The position numbers were made by a program, and so were the translations under genes. The notes beneath the pieces are model-generated. The model was not told where the DNA came from. It searched no databases and saw nothing but the letters and a program-made list of their open reading frames with translations. Source: Muricauda sp. SCSIO 65647 (GTDB lineage Bacteria; Bacteroidota; Bacteroidia; Flavobacteriales; Flavobacteriaceae). From it: 64,000 nucleotides of DNA. This document shows positions 37,415-46,529 of this stretch, piece by piece. The stretch lies in assembly GCF_021534965.1 (NCBI RefSeq), contig NZ_CP091037.1:3045501-3109500 (forward strand), in the 5' to 3' direction. How positions within the stretch are numbered: the first letter of the stretch is position 1; each line of letters opens with the position of its first letter.

Positions 37415-37422
37415 TATTTTTG
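37415..37422 (+). promoter_or_regulatory. Possible -7 box upstream of the alpha/beta hydrolase gene
   Basis: TATTTTTG on the plus strand sits 51 bases before ATG 37474, a suitable leader length. It lies inside the longer open frame that begins at 37357, which supports the internal start at 37474. No good -33 TTG at 17-23 bases. Confidence 0.33.
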
Positions 37423-37473
37423 TTGCCATATTATCTTTTGCAACTCAGAAGTATTTCACTAGCAACTGAAGAA

Positions 37474-38469
37474 ATGTTCAAAAAAAGCTATAAGTTATCA
37501 ATTGTGGCGGTCTTAATCATCGTGGTTTTTGTGTTTGCGGTGGGATTCATGCTGGGTGCCAATATTAATAACCTGAGACCGTATTTGGTCACTTTGTTGC
37601 TTCATAATGATGATTGGCACAATGAAATTGTAGAAATAAGTATTCCTTCGTCATATGATGGTAATAAGCAAAAAGTGATGGCGTACCACGCCAAAGGTAA
37701 AAATAGGCCTCTAATAGTGAGTCTTCATACTTGGGGTGGTGATTATGTTGAATATGACCCTATTTCGGAATATGCAATCAAGAATGACTATTACTACATT
37801 CACCCCAATTTTCGTGGGCCTAATAGTAACGAAATATCTTGTTGCAGTGATATGGTCATTGCAGACATAGACGATGCCATCGCCCATATGATTCAAAATG
37901 GGGCCTCAGAAAATGCTATATATATAATTGGACTAAGCGGTGGGGGTTACACACTTTTTTGTACTTATTTGAAATCAGAATACAATGCGAAACATTATGC
38001 CGCATGGGCGGCAATAGCCGATTTAGAACAATGGGCCCAAGAAACGAGAATCAGGGGATTGTCTTATTATGATGATATCATGGCCTGTACATCGGAAGGA
38101 AAGGATTTCAATAGCCGTTCACCTATACAATGGCCTATACCGAATGTCATTGAACAAAAGGGCCTTTTGTCCATTTATGCAGGAATTTATGACGGAATCG
38201 ACGGAAGCGTTCCCATAACTCATTCCATAAATTTTTACAACAAAATAATCGAGGCAACTGTAAGAGACACAGCGCCTAACAAGGTATCTGTGAACGAAAA
38301 ACTGAAACTGTTGGAATTTAGGCAACCTTTGGGCCATTATGGTAAAATCGATGACAGAGCTATCTACTTACAAAAAGAGACGCCTTCTGTTAAGCTTATC
38401 ATTTTTGACGGAGGTCATGAAATGGTACTTCCTTTTGCTTTTGAAGACTTGATGAGAGGGGGAAAATGA
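37474..38469 (+). CDS. Membrane-anchored alpha/beta hydrolase (prolyl oligopeptidase-like)
   Basis: A 331-residue serine hydrolase. ATG 37474 begins MFKKSYKLSIVAVLIIVVFV, giving an N-terminal membrane anchor or signal right away; the frame extends upstream to 37357 but that part is not hydrolase-like. The oxyanion/strand region IVSLHTWGGD and the nucleophile elbow GLSGGGY (Ser155) are clear, and a late DGGHEM supplies the probable catalytic His. It likely acts in the periplasm as an esterase or peptidase, perhaps removing acyl groups from the polysaccharide. It stands on the opposite strand to its neighbours, paired with an acyltransferase-3 gene. Confidence 0.83.
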   Translation: MFKKSYKLSIVAVLIIVVFVFAVGFMLGANINNLRPYLVTLLLHNDDWHNEIVEISIPSSYDGNKQKVMAYHAKGKNRPLIVSLHTWGGDYVEYDPISEYAIKNDYYYIHPNFRGPNSNEISCCSDMVIADIDDAIAHMIQNGASENAIYIIGLSGGGYTLFCTYLKSEYNAKHYAAWAAIADLEQWAQETRIRGLSYYDDIMACTSEGKDFNSRSPIQWPIPNVIEQKGLLSIYAGIYDGIDGSVPITHSINFYNKIIEATVRDTAPNKVSVNEKLKLLEFRQPLGHYGKIDDRAIYLQKETPSVKLIIFDGGHEMVLPFAFEDLMRGGK

Positions 38470-38559
38470 TTCGTTTATCTGTTTTTGTGGTTTTTTGACA
38501 AAAAAATTCCTTTTGGCTAGAGTTTGGTATTTAATTTTGACGAAGAATTGTTTTGTCGA

Positions 38560-38592
38560 TTTGTATCATATCTGCTAACGATTAGACCTTTG
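38560..38592 (+). promoter_or_regulatory. Candidate promoter for the acyltransferase-3 gene
   Basis: TTTG (38560-38563), a 21-base spacer, then GACCTTTG (38585-38592) gives a -33/-7 pair with one mismatch to TTTG-N19-21-TAnnTTTG. The start codon is 82 bases further on, so a leader of about 75 bases is implied. Confidence 0.4.
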
Positions 38593-38607
38593 CATATAGA
38601 GTAGTCG

Positions 38608-38625
38608 AAAGGTTTGTAAACCTTT
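38608..38625 (+). repeat. Near-perfect palindrome in the acyltransferase-3 leader
   Basis: AAAGGTTT (38608-38615), two bases, AAACCTTT (38618-38625): an 8+8 inverted repeat just downstream of the candidate promoter. It could be a regulator-binding site or a leader hairpin; it has only a weak T-run after it. Confidence 0.5.
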
Positions 38626-38674
38626 TGATTTTATCAAGACAACAAAAAAAGATTATTACCGTTTTCCCGCTACC

Positions 38675-39790
38675 GTGACCATAGAAAATAGTACACCAAC
38701 CAAAACCAGTAAATCTATTCCAAGACTCTATCAGATAGATTTGGTACGTTTTTTTGCCGCGCTTTACGTACTATTGTTTCATTATGGGTTTAGGGCACAT
38801 GTTGCAGAGATAGAAGGCCCATACTTCGATGATGCCACTGGTTTTTTTCAATATGGTTATTTGGGTGTAGATCTCTTTTTCATAGTAAGTGGATTTGTGA
38901 TTTTGATGTCAGCCCAAAAATCAAATGTGGTCGATTTTGCAATTTCAAGAGTTAGTCGGTTATACCCAGCTTATTGGGTTTGCGTATTGTTGACGGTTTT
39001 TGTCATCATTGCATACGGAAATGAATTGTTTGCCATTACCTGGCCTCAGGTCATGGCCAATATGACAATGTTGAATGGTTTCATGCGTATACCCCATGTC
39101 GATGGGGTATACTGGTCATTGCTGGTCGAACTTAAATTTTATTTTTTGATGGGGTCGCTTTTGTTTATTCGAAAGATGAAGTACGTAGAGTTATTGGCCT
39201 TGGGGTTGTTATCAATTTCAGTACTTCAATTGGCTTGGCCCTATGCCAATGCACCTAGGGTTGTACAGCTTCTTTATGCTCTTACCTTCCCAGATTGGAA
39301 CTCATACTTTGTTGCGGGCATGTTCATGTTCATCATTTGGCAAAATCGCAAGATTTCGTGGCACATGGTTTTCATACCTGTTTGCTTAGGCTTATCATTA
39401 ATCTATTCATTGGGTCGCGGTGTGGTCCTAAGTGAACATTATGATACTGAATTTTTACAATGGCCAATTGTCGTTATGGTGACCCTGAGCTACCTGGTAA
39501 TGTTATTGATAGCCCTTAATAAGCTGGAATTTATCAATAAAAGGTCATTTTTGAAGCTTGGGGTATTGACCTATCCACTTTATTTGATACACCAAAATAT
39601 TGGGTATATCGCCATGGACATGTTTGGAGGAATCATCAACAAATGGATTTTGTTGGCTATTCTTACCATTATTATGTCACTATTGGCTTATGTTATCAGC
39701 AAGTACATTGAGAAACCATTCGGGCTCTACCTCCGCAATACCCTTAAGAGCCACAAGTTATTAAATCGATTGAAAGCTAAAATTGCCTAA
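38675..39790 (+). CDS. Acyltransferase-3 family membrane protein
   Basis: A 371-residue integral membrane O-acyltransferase (OafA/YrhL-like transmembrane domain) with about ten helices. YQIDLVRFFAALYVLLFHYG near residue 20 contains the conserved Arg and His, and YLGVDLFFIVSGFVIL near 67 is the second family signature. By family it acetylates or succinylates sugars of surface polysaccharides, moving the group from the cytosol across the membrane. There is no C-terminal SGNH domain. The start is GTG at 38675, needed because the next Met lies inside the second helix. It forms a plus-strand pair with the hydrolase. Confidence 0.9.
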   Translation: MTIENSTPTKTSKSIPRLYQIDLVRFFAALYVLLFHYGFRAHVAEIEGPYFDDATGFFQYGYLGVDLFFIVSGFVILMSAQKSNVVDFAISRVSRLYPAYWVCVLLTVFVIIAYGNELFAITWPQVMANMTMLNGFMRIPHVDGVYWSLLVELKFYFLMGSLLFIRKMKYVELLALGLLSISVLQLAWPYANAPRVVQLLYALTFPDWNSYFVAGMFMFIIWQNRKISWHMVFIPVCLGLSLIYSLGRGVVLSEHYDTEFLQWPIVVMVTLSYLVMLLIALNKLEFINKRSFLKLGVLTYPLYLIHQNIGYIAMDMFGGIINKWILLAILTIIMSLLAYVISKYIEKPFGLYLRNTLKSHKLLNRLKAKIA

Positions 39791-39848
39791 GTGAGTCTTT
39801 TTCTATTATTAATTATGAAAGCAAAATGGAATATATGGCACTTGGCAC

Positions 39849-40379
39849 TTATCTGTACAAATCTTTTCTGCTTTTGATTAATTTAGCCGGGTTGCCTCCA
39901 TAGATGCCATAAGGTTCAAGATTTTTTGTAACTACACTGCCCGCTGCAATAATGACACCCTTGCCAATTTTCTTTCCAGGCAGAATGATTACTCTACCGC
40001 CAATCCAAACATCATCATCAATGATGGTCTGTAAAGGAGGAGTATGGCCCTGCACCCTCATAGGGCGGTCTAGGTCAGAAAAATTATGGTTTGAAGCATA
40101 TATGATGCAATCTGGTGCCATCATTACATCATTTCCAATTATGGTATTTGGGGGTAGAAGGGAATTTACCCCGATACCCGAATTGTTGCCAATTTCTATA
40201 TTTTGTCCAAACCCAAAACGGGCTTTTTGTTCTATATTGACATTTTTACCCATTTTCTTGAAAAGAAAACGACATAAAAAAGCGCGAAAAACTCTGCAGT
40301 ATTTGCCTATATAGGGACTGCTTGACCTTGGCAGATGCATGGCCAAAAAGCGATAGAGTATAAAGGCCACTATTCTCAT
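39849..40379 (-). CDS. Hexapeptide-repeat acetyltransferase (WcaF/LacA-like)
   Basis: A 176-residue left-handed beta-helix acyltransferase. [14 protein letters not shown] near 100 contains the catalytic His, and [12 protein letters not shown]-type coils precede the end [13 protein letters not shown]. By family it O-acetylates a sugar in the repeat unit or its lipid-linked precursor using acetyl-CoA. It is the last gene of the minus-strand group starting at the wecB/wecC pair and converges on the acyltransferase-3 gene across a 58-base gap. Confidence 0.87.
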   Translation of the reverse strand: MRIVAFILYRFLAMHLPRSSSPYIGKYCRVFRAFLCRFLFKKMGKNVNIEQKARFGFGQNIEIGNNSGIGVNSLLPPNTIIGNDVMMAPDCIIYASNHNFSDLDRPMRVQGHTPPLQTIIDDDVWIGGRVIILPGKKIGKGVIIAAGSVVTKNLEPYGIYGGNPAKLIKSRKDLYR

Positions 40380-40422
40380 AATTGTTCTATCAAGATATAA
40401 TCGTGTTGATACCTAAGCACAT

Positions 40423-41634
40423 TTAGGTTTTAAACACTCCGGCAAAATCAAGAACCACCTTTGAATTAGTGGGTTGAAGCGCCTTAAATTCATTATGTGC
40501 TACCAAAAAAACCACAATATCCGCATTCTTATAAGCTTCCTTGTAATCTGAAAGCTTAAAGACATTATGTTCATTGATATTAGGTTCTACAATATAATAC
40601 TCTTCGTTATTGGCGTTTTGTAGCACTTTTTGGGCAATATATTTTGCGGGTGATTCCCGTAGATCGTCAATATTGGGTTTAAAGGCCAGCCCCATCAATG
40701 CTATTCTAGCTTTTCTTCCGTGTTCCAATTCAAATTTCAGTTTGGCGGTCTGTACTTTTTCGGCACACCAAAATGATTTATAATTGTTGATTTCCCTGGC
40801 CGTACCGATGATTTTTGACTCCATCGGATAGTCGGATACAATAAAGTATGGGTCTACGGCAATACAATGGCCCCCAACACCACTACCGGGTTGCAAAATG
40901 TTTACTCTAGGATGTTTGTTTGCGAGCTCAATCAGTTCCCATACATTGATGTTGGCCTTGTCGCAGATAAGGGAGAGTTCGTTGGCAAAAGCTATCTGTA
41001 CGTCCCTAGAAGAGTTCTCCACCAATTTGCACATCTCTGCAGTACGAGCATTAGTTTTGTGCAAGGTACCCTTTACATACTTGGAATAAAAACTGACAGC
41101 TTTTTCGGTTGATTTGTCATCAATACCGCCTATCACCCTATCGTTGTGCACCAATTCGTACATCACATTGCCCGGTAATACCCGTTCTGGACAATAGGCC
41201 ATATATAATTTGTCTTTCAGTTCTGGTCTTTCCCCATAAATTAGATTCATCATTTTTTCTGTTGTGCCAATAGGGGAGGTTGATTCAATTATATACAGGT
41301 CACCTTCTTTCAGCAAGGGTATGATGGCTTTGGTTGCAGCTTCTACAAAAGAAATATCAGGCTCGTTTTTGTCTTTGAAGGGTGTGGGTACAACAATGAG
41401 ATAGCTATCGCCTTTGACGGGTTTGGTATCAGCGGTCAAATTGCCCTTATTGACGGCTTCGGCTACAATATTTTCCAATTCAGGTTCGACAATATGAATC
41501 TCTCCCCGATTGATTGTCTCAACCACTTTTGGATTGATGTCAACACCGTGAACCAGAGTGCCTTTTTGGGCAATCAGGGCAGCAGTGGGTAGGCCAATAT
41601 AACCCAGGCCCATCATGATTACTTTATTTTCCAT
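40423..41634 (-). CDS. wecC: UDP-N-acetyl-D-mannosamine dehydrogenase
   Basis: A 403-residue NAD-dependent enzyme that oxidises UDP-ManNAc twice to UDP-ManNAcA in the cytosol. The N-terminal loop MGLGYIGLPTAALIA, STSPIGTTEKMM near 117 and the active-site Cys in GSGVGGHCIAVDPYF near 255 are all present. Its start overlaps the wecB stop by 11 bases, so the two are translationally linked and form the complete UDP-ManNAcA pathway. Confidence 0.94.
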   Translation of the reverse strand: MENKVIMMGLGYIGLPTAALIAQKGTLVHGVDINPKVVETINRGEIHIVEPELENIVAEAVNKGNLTADTKPVKGDSYLIVVPTPFKDKNEPDISFVEAATKAIIPLLKEGDLYIIESTSPIGTTEKMMNLIYGERPELKDKLYMAYCPERVLPGNVMYELVHNDRVIGGIDDKSTEKAVSFYSKYVKGTLHKTNARTAEMCKLVENSSRDVQIAFANELSLICDKANINVWELIELANKHPRVNILQPGSGVGGHCIAVDPYFIVSDYPMESKIIGTAREINNYKSFWCAEKVQTAKLKFELEHGRKARIALMGLAFKPNIDDLRESPAKYIAQKVLQNANNEEYYIVEPNINEHNVFKLSDYKEAYKNADIVVFLVAHNEFKALQPTNSKVVLDFAGVFKT

Positions 41635-42757
41635 TATTTTTTTGGTTTTCCATAAATTCTATAATGCGCTGACATGCTTTACCATCTCCATAAGGATTGT
41701 GTAACTTGCTCATGGTCTCGTAACGTTTGCTATCGGTGAGCAGCGTCTTGGTTTCAGCGACGATTTTGTTTTTGTCCGTTCCCACCAAAATAACAGTGCC
41801 TGCATCGACCGCTTCTGGTCGTTCGGTGGTTTCGCGCATTACCAGCACCGGTTTGCCCAGACTAGGGGCTTCTTCCTGAACTCCGCCGCTATCAGTAATG
41901 ACCATGTACGATTGGTTCATCAGCCATACAAATTCGGGATAGGCCAAGGGATCGATCAGTTTGATATTGGGCAGATTACCCAAGAGATCATAGACCGGTT
42001 TCTGTACTTTAGGATTCAAATGCACCGGATATACAATTTCAACATCTACAAAGGTCTCTGCTATTTCTTTCAGTGCTTGACAGATATTAATAAAGCCCTG
42101 CCCATGGTTTTCACGTCGATGACCTGTTACCAAAATCGTTCTTTTATCTTCGTTGATTTGCCCTTTTAGTTTGTTCAGCGCTTCACTTTGAAGCTGTTCT
42201 ACACGATCAACACTCTCGAGAAGGGCATCAATGACCGTATTGCCCGTGATGGTAACGACTGCTGCCTTAATACCCTCATTGATCAGGTTGTCATACGAGG
42301 TTTGGGTAGGAGCAAAATGAAAGTCTGCCACATGGCCTGTAACGGTTCTGTTGATTTCTTCAGGAAAGGGTGCATATTTGTTAAAAGTTCGCAGCCCTGC
42401 CTCTACATGGCATACCTTGGCACCCGAATAAAAGCCAGCAATGCTGGCCGCCATAGTGGTAGTGGTATCACCATGAACATAAACGAAATCTGGCTGGTAG
42501 TCTTCGAGCACTTCCTTTAGCGAGGTAATGATTAGCGCCGTAAGGTTATAGAGATTCTGACCGGGCCGCATAAGGTCGAGATCATAATAAGGTACGATAT
42601 CAAAAAAGTCAAGCACTTGGTCAAGCATCTGTCGATGTTGCGCCGTAACACAAACTTTTGTTTCAAATTGTGAGTTTTTTTGAAAAGCCTTGACCAAAGG
42701 GGCCATCTTGATGGCTTCAGGTCGGGTTCCGAAAATAATTAGGTTTTTTTGTGCCAA
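41624..42757 (-). CDS. wecB: UDP-N-acetylglucosamine 2-epimerase (non-hydrolysing)
   Basis: A 377-residue enzyme that interconverts UDP-GlcNAc and UDP-ManNAc. It has FGTRPEAIKMAPLV at the start, VTAQHRQMLDQVL near 37, HVEAGLRT near 118, GHRRENHG near 210 and DSGGVQEEAPSLGKPVLVMR near 285, all standard WecB motifs. The start codon is TTG at 42757, fixed because the conserved KNLIIFGTRPE follows directly and no ATG is available. It is coupled to wecC by an 11-base overlap and has a 132-base gap upstream with no promoter box that I can see. Confidence 0.94.
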   Translation of the reverse strand: MAQKNLIIFGTRPEAIKMAPLVKAFQKNSQFETKVCVTAQHRQMLDQVLDFFDIVPYYDLDLMRPGQNLYNLTALIITSLKEVLEDYQPDFVYVHGDTTTTMAASIAGFYSGAKVCHVEAGLRTFNKYAPFPEEINRTVTGHVADFHFAPTQTSYDNLINEGIKAAVVTITGNTVIDALLESVDRVEQLQSEALNKLKGQINEDKRTILVTGHRRENHGQGFINICQALKEIAETFVDVEIVYPVHLNPKVQKPVYDLLGNLPNIKLIDPLAYPEFVWLMNQSYMVITDSGGVQEEAPSLGKPVLVMRETTERPEAVDAGTVILVGTDKNKIVAETKTLLTDSKRYETMSKLHNPYGDGKACQRIIEFMENQKNNGK

Positions 42758-42889
42758 GAGCGTGAGAAATTAAATTCAATAGCCTATTTCATGGTGCAAT
42801 ATTAGAAATTGTAGAGTGAACTTCGAAAGGAAATAAGATGTTATACCTATTTAATCGTCTTGAGGAGGATTTCTGGTATTCGCCAAAAA

Positions 42890-43951
42890 TCAATAAGAGT
42901 TGCCCAAAACGTATTCAATAGCTTCCGACATACCTCTTACCATGTGCTTTGGCCTTCTGTACTGATGGTAATGCTCTTTTGCCCTATTGCCCATTTCAAT
43001 ATACTTGGCCTTATTATGGACGGTTTCTAGAATTATTTCTTTCAATTGATCGTGGTTTTCATATAGAATTCCCGAGGCATCATTTTCGATATTAAAAATT
43101 TCACCCCCCGTAATGGCAGATTCGCTTGTTATAAAAGGCACACCATATCCCATGCTTTTTAGTACAGACAAACCAGCTTGTCCGGGGGAAATACAGGCCA
43201 AAGCTTGACTAAAATAATGTGAGAGTTTTTTTTCATCAAAAATTTTTCCTCTTAGAAAAATCTTATTTGCAAGACCGTTTTCTTTTACCCAACCAAGAAT
43301 GTTATCATATTCATCACCATCACCAATAATATCTAACTGGGGTATTTTTGAGTTCTCTTTATAGGCCGTTAGGTAGTTTTCAAGCAGAACATATATTTTC
43401 TTTTGTTGGTACAAAGTGCCTATGAACAATAGATTTTTTCTTTCCAAATTTTGAATTGGTAATACTTCAACCGTATTGTTGGCCACAAATAGTTTTTCTC
43501 TTTCAAAACCTTCATCTAAATAGCGCTTTATGGGGTCGGATGAATAAAAGAGCACGGCATCTGATTTTCTCATGAAGTAAAACCTGACTTTATCCCAGAT
43601 CGTTTTTTCTCCATAGTTGGTTTTATAGGAAGCCCTTACCCCAATGCCCCAAAAAATCACCTTGAAGTTTCTCTTTCTTTTAGAAGGTAATCTCATGACG
43701 CTTAACCAACTAATATTTCCCAACCCTATTACCACATCAAAGTTTTGGCAAAATTCAAATAACGATTTTTTGTGTATGTAGAACCGTGATATTTTATGAA
43801 AAGGGAGCCTTTCAACTTTAAAATCGGTTTTAGAATTGAAAGTTTTGCCCAAAGAATAGGCAACGGTAACATCATAATCATTGTTGAGAAGATTGAAGAC
43901 AGGTATTCTGTAGGGTGATATTATGGTTTGAATTATTAGAATTTTCTTCAT
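42890..43951 (-). CDS. GT4-like glycosyltransferase
   Basis: A 353-residue GT-B transferase starting MKKILIIQTIISPYRIPVF at ATG 43951; a longer frame to 43993 adds residues unlike the family and was not used. The donor domain has NLLFIGTLYQQKKIYVLLEN near 185 and ISPGQAGLSVLKSMGYGVPF near 258. The EX7E pair is not obvious, so the mechanism class is uncertain. It presumably adds one sugar of the repeat unit. The next upstream gene on the transcript ends 131 bases away. Confidence 0.82.
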   Translation of the reverse strand: MKKILIIQTIISPYRIPVFNLLNNDYDVTVAYSLGKTFNSKTDFKVERLPFHKISRFYIHKKSLFEFCQNFDVVIGLGNISWLSVMRLPSKRKRNFKVIFWGIGVRASYKTNYGEKTIWDKVRFYFMRKSDAVLFYSSDPIKRYLDEGFEREKLFVANNTVEVLPIQNLERKNLLFIGTLYQQKKIYVLLENYLTAYKENSKIPQLDIIGDGDEYDNILGWVKENGLANKIFLRGKIFDEKKLSHYFSQALACISPGQAGLSVLKSMGYGVPFITSESAITGGEIFNIENDASGILYENHDQLKEIILETVHNKAKYIEMGNRAKEHYHQYRRPKHMVRGMSEAIEYVLGNSY

Positions 43952-44082
43952 ATGGAGTAGAGGCTTACTAGTGTTTGGACAAAGCTCGAACATTATTTAT
44001 CACCAGCAAACTTTCAATGTCCATTTTAAAGTCTTTGAAACCAAATGTTCGGTTTTCTGTCAAGATTAAACTATTAGTAGTG

Positions 44083-45303
44083 TCAACTGATCAATAATTG
44101 ATTATAAAGATTGAAATACTCTAGATATTTTTTCTCTTTATCATATAATGATTCTGCCCTTTTTCTACATGCATCGGTGAAATGTTCTTTGCCCAACTCT
44201 TTTATCTTTCTGATTTGCAATGCTAGGCTATTGATATCACCTTTTGAAACCACAAAGCCGGTATGCTCATCAATCGCTTCTGGACTACCTCCGGTGTCAT
44301 ATGTGATTATGGGTGTTCCACAAGCCAGAGCTTCAATGTTGGTGGTCGGGAAGTTGTCTTGGTATGTCGGATTTATGAACACATCGGCCAACGAGTACAA
44401 CTTAGCCAAATCATCAAGGCTTTCTGTTTTTTCTATTCCAATGATATTTTTCGGTAGGCCTTTTGCCTTATCCTTGTCGAGACCGACCATTATTATTTTT
44501 TCATCTTCCCCCACTTTTTTGCTGAGTTTTAGCATGTCTGCATATCCCTTTCTTGGGCTCCATGGGTTGGCGACGCCCAATATTACGAATTCGTTGTTTG
44601 GTTTGTATTTGTTTTTGAAGTTACCTGATGGTTTGACAGTAAATTTCTTTAAGTCAATACCATTGTGCATAACCTTAGTAGGCAGGTCGCTCAAAAATGA
44701 ATCCGCCAAAAGAGACTTCAGCCAATACGAAACCGGGGTCAAGGTGAGATTTTCTAAAGAATTGAAAAGCTTCTTTTTTAGATAGTAGTTTTCTTTGGAC
44801 CTGTCAAAGACAAAACTGGCTGGATAATTGTTTTTTTGCGGACAATCAGAGCATTCAGTTTTCCATTTTTGGCAATTGACCAAATCAAAATACGCGCAAT
44901 GGCCTGTGAATGACCAGCAATCATGTAAGGTCCAAACTATTGGAATGGGTTTTGTTGCCAAATATTCGAAAAGGGCCTTAACATTTAGATAGTACCCATG
45001 TAAATTATGTAAATGAATTATATCAGGTTGTAGTTCCTCAATTTTTCTTATGAACGATTTAGTGGCTAAATCTGCTGAAAAGCCGTGATTGTCAAATATT
45101 CTAGTATTTATAACATGAAAATAGTTGTTCAGTTTGTTTCCGATTTTGATTGTAATCGACTCACTTCTGTTGCCATGTCTACCATGCGCAATATGGCTGT
45201 GCCACCCATGATTGATAGCTACCTTGCCAATATCTTCAGCTATTCTACCAGTTGAACCAGTATTTACAACCGAATTAATTTGTAAGAGGGTTCTTTTGGT
45301 CAT
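44083..45303 (-). CDS. GT4 glycosyltransferase, WcaC-like
   Basis: A 406-residue GT-B transferase with the start LLQINSVVNTGSTGRIAEDI and an early HLHNLHGYYLNVKALFEYL, followed by WTLHDCWSFTGHCAYF near 140; these are typical of the WcaC branch known from colanic acid synthesis. A cluster of four Cys (CAYF..C...CSDC) near 150-165 could be structural or bind a metal. The donor domain ends with TTNIEALACGTPIITYDTGG near 330, carrying the Glu pair. Sugar specificity unknown. A long plus-strand open frame at 44111-44785 is a shadow of this gene. Confidence 0.88.
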   Translation of the reverse strand: MTKRTLLQINSVVNTGSTGRIAEDIGKVAINHGWHSHIAHGRHGNRSESITIKIGNKLNNYFHVINTRIFDNHGFSADLATKSFIRKIEELQPDIIHLHNLHGYYLNVKALFEYLATKPIPIVWTLHDCWSFTGHCAYFDLVNCQKWKTECSDCPQKNNYPASFVFDRSKENYYLKKKLFNSLENLTLTPVSYWLKSLLADSFLSDLPTKVMHNGIDLKKFTVKPSGNFKNKYKPNNEFVILGVANPWSPRKGYADMLKLSKKVGEDEKIIMVGLDKDKAKGLPKNIIGIEKTESLDDLAKLYSLADVFINPTYQDNFPTTNIEALACGTPIITYDTGGSPEAIDEHTGFVVSKGDINSLALQIRKIKELGKEHFTDACRKRAESLYDKEKKYLEYFNLYNQLLIS

Positions 45304-45374
45304 TCTAAAAGAGGTTTTTACATTAAGGCTTTATCAAAATGAGATTTGAAATACTTAAAAGGGATTTAGGAAGA

Positions 45375-46487
45375 TTACTGGAAGTCTTTTATTATACCCA
45401 TCCATCTATTCATAATATGTTCCATTTTAAAATCTTGTATTACTTTCGTATTGGCTTTTGAAAAAGAAATTCGCTTTTTCTTGTCCAAGATTAATTCTTC
45501 TATTTTTTTTGCCATGAGGGTAGTATTAAAAGGGGAAATCAAAAAACCATTTTCATTGTTGTTAATGATTTCATTAGGTCCTGTGGGGACATCAAAGCTC
45601 ACAAGCGGTAACTTTTTGGCCATTCCTTCTAGCAGACTCATTGGAAACCCCTCAAATGATGAGGTCATGACCAAGATGGAATGTTCGGTATAAAGATCAT
45701 ACAAATTGTTGACGTTGCCCTCTAAAATGACCTTATTCTCTAGGCCATATTCTTCAATTTTTGCTTCAATGGCATTTTGCATTTCGCCTTTGCCGTAAAT
45801 ATGCCATGTATATCCTATGTTCTTTTCAAACACTTTGGCAGCGATTTCTAAAAGGTGAGAGTGAAAATTTTTGGATTTTGCCAACCTACCCACACTTACT
45901 ATTTTAAAGGTATCGGGCTGATATTCCTTATTTGTTTCCAACAACCTGTCGTCAACAGGGTTATAAATTTGCACCACCTTTTTCGCCCATGTTTTCTTTT
46001 GATAGTTTTTTTCATCTGTTTTTGTAAGAGGTACCACAACATCGGCGAATAAGGAGGTAAACTGCTCGTTAAAAAATTTGTATTTATTGTCAACACCATA
46101 AAAACTGGTGTGCGACCAATAGATAAGATTTGTTTTTGTGCCAAAAGTTGCCAAGACCGCAAGTGGTCCAAAAATGTGCCCGCAGCAAATCAGAATATCG
46201 ACTTTTTCTTTTTTAAGCAGCTTTCTGAGCTTTGGTACGGCCTTGAAAATACCCGTTGTCATTGATTCTTGTTCTGGAAGTAAATCAAAGAATGAAATTT
46301 TATCGTTCCACTCGTAAACCACATCTTCTATGTTCTGTTGTAGGTATCCAATGATTGATAAGTTCTCAAAACCTTTTTTTATAAACTGATTTGCAATAAT
46401 CGAAGTCACACGGGCTATCCCTCCATTTCCAGAAGCTATCCCTAATAAAAATGCCAGTCTTGGTTGCCTGTCGATTTTCGAGTTCAT
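45375..46487 (-). CDS. GT4 glycosyltransferase, paralogue A
   Basis: A 370-residue GT-B enzyme from ATG 46487 (a TTG at 46502 would add five residues). It has LAFLLGIASGNGGIARVTSI at the start, KIVSVGRLAKSKNFHSHLLE near 195 and TSSFEGFPMSLLEGMAKKLP near 278 with the EX7E motif. The protein at 53200-54300 is clearly paralogous along its whole length, sharing for example YWSHTSFYG/YWSHSSFRG, KKVVQIYNP and SFDVPTGPNEII. It lies just downstream of wzx copy 2 on the transcript. The sugar transferred is unknown. Confidence 0.88.
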   Translation of the reverse strand: MNSKIDRQPRLAFLLGIASGNGGIARVTSIIANQFIKKGFENLSIIGYLQQNIEDVVYEWNDKISFFDLLPEQESMTTGIFKAVPKLRKLLKKEKVDILICCGHIFGPLAVLATFGTKTNLIYWSHTSFYGVDNKYKFFNEQFTSLFADVVVPLTKTDEKNYQKKTWAKKVVQIYNPVDDRLLETNKEYQPDTFKIVSVGRLAKSKNFHSHLLEIAAKVFEKNIGYTWHIYGKGEMQNAIEAKIEEYGLENKVILEGNVNNLYDLYTEHSILVMTSSFEGFPMSLLEGMAKKLPLVSFDVPTGPNEIINNNENGFLISPFNTTLMAKKIEELILDKKKRISFSKANTKVIQDFKMEHIMNRWMGIIKDFQ

Positions 46488-46529
46488 ATGGTCTTTTAAC
46501 AATCTTTTTTTATTTTAATTCTAGTAGCC

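Noticed and set aside
44111-44785. Plus-strand open frame of 224 codons
   Set aside because: It lies wholly inside the minus-strand WcaC-like glycosyltransferase, whose motifs are clear; the antisense translation has no recognisable domain and low-complexity Ser/Phe/Leu composition.
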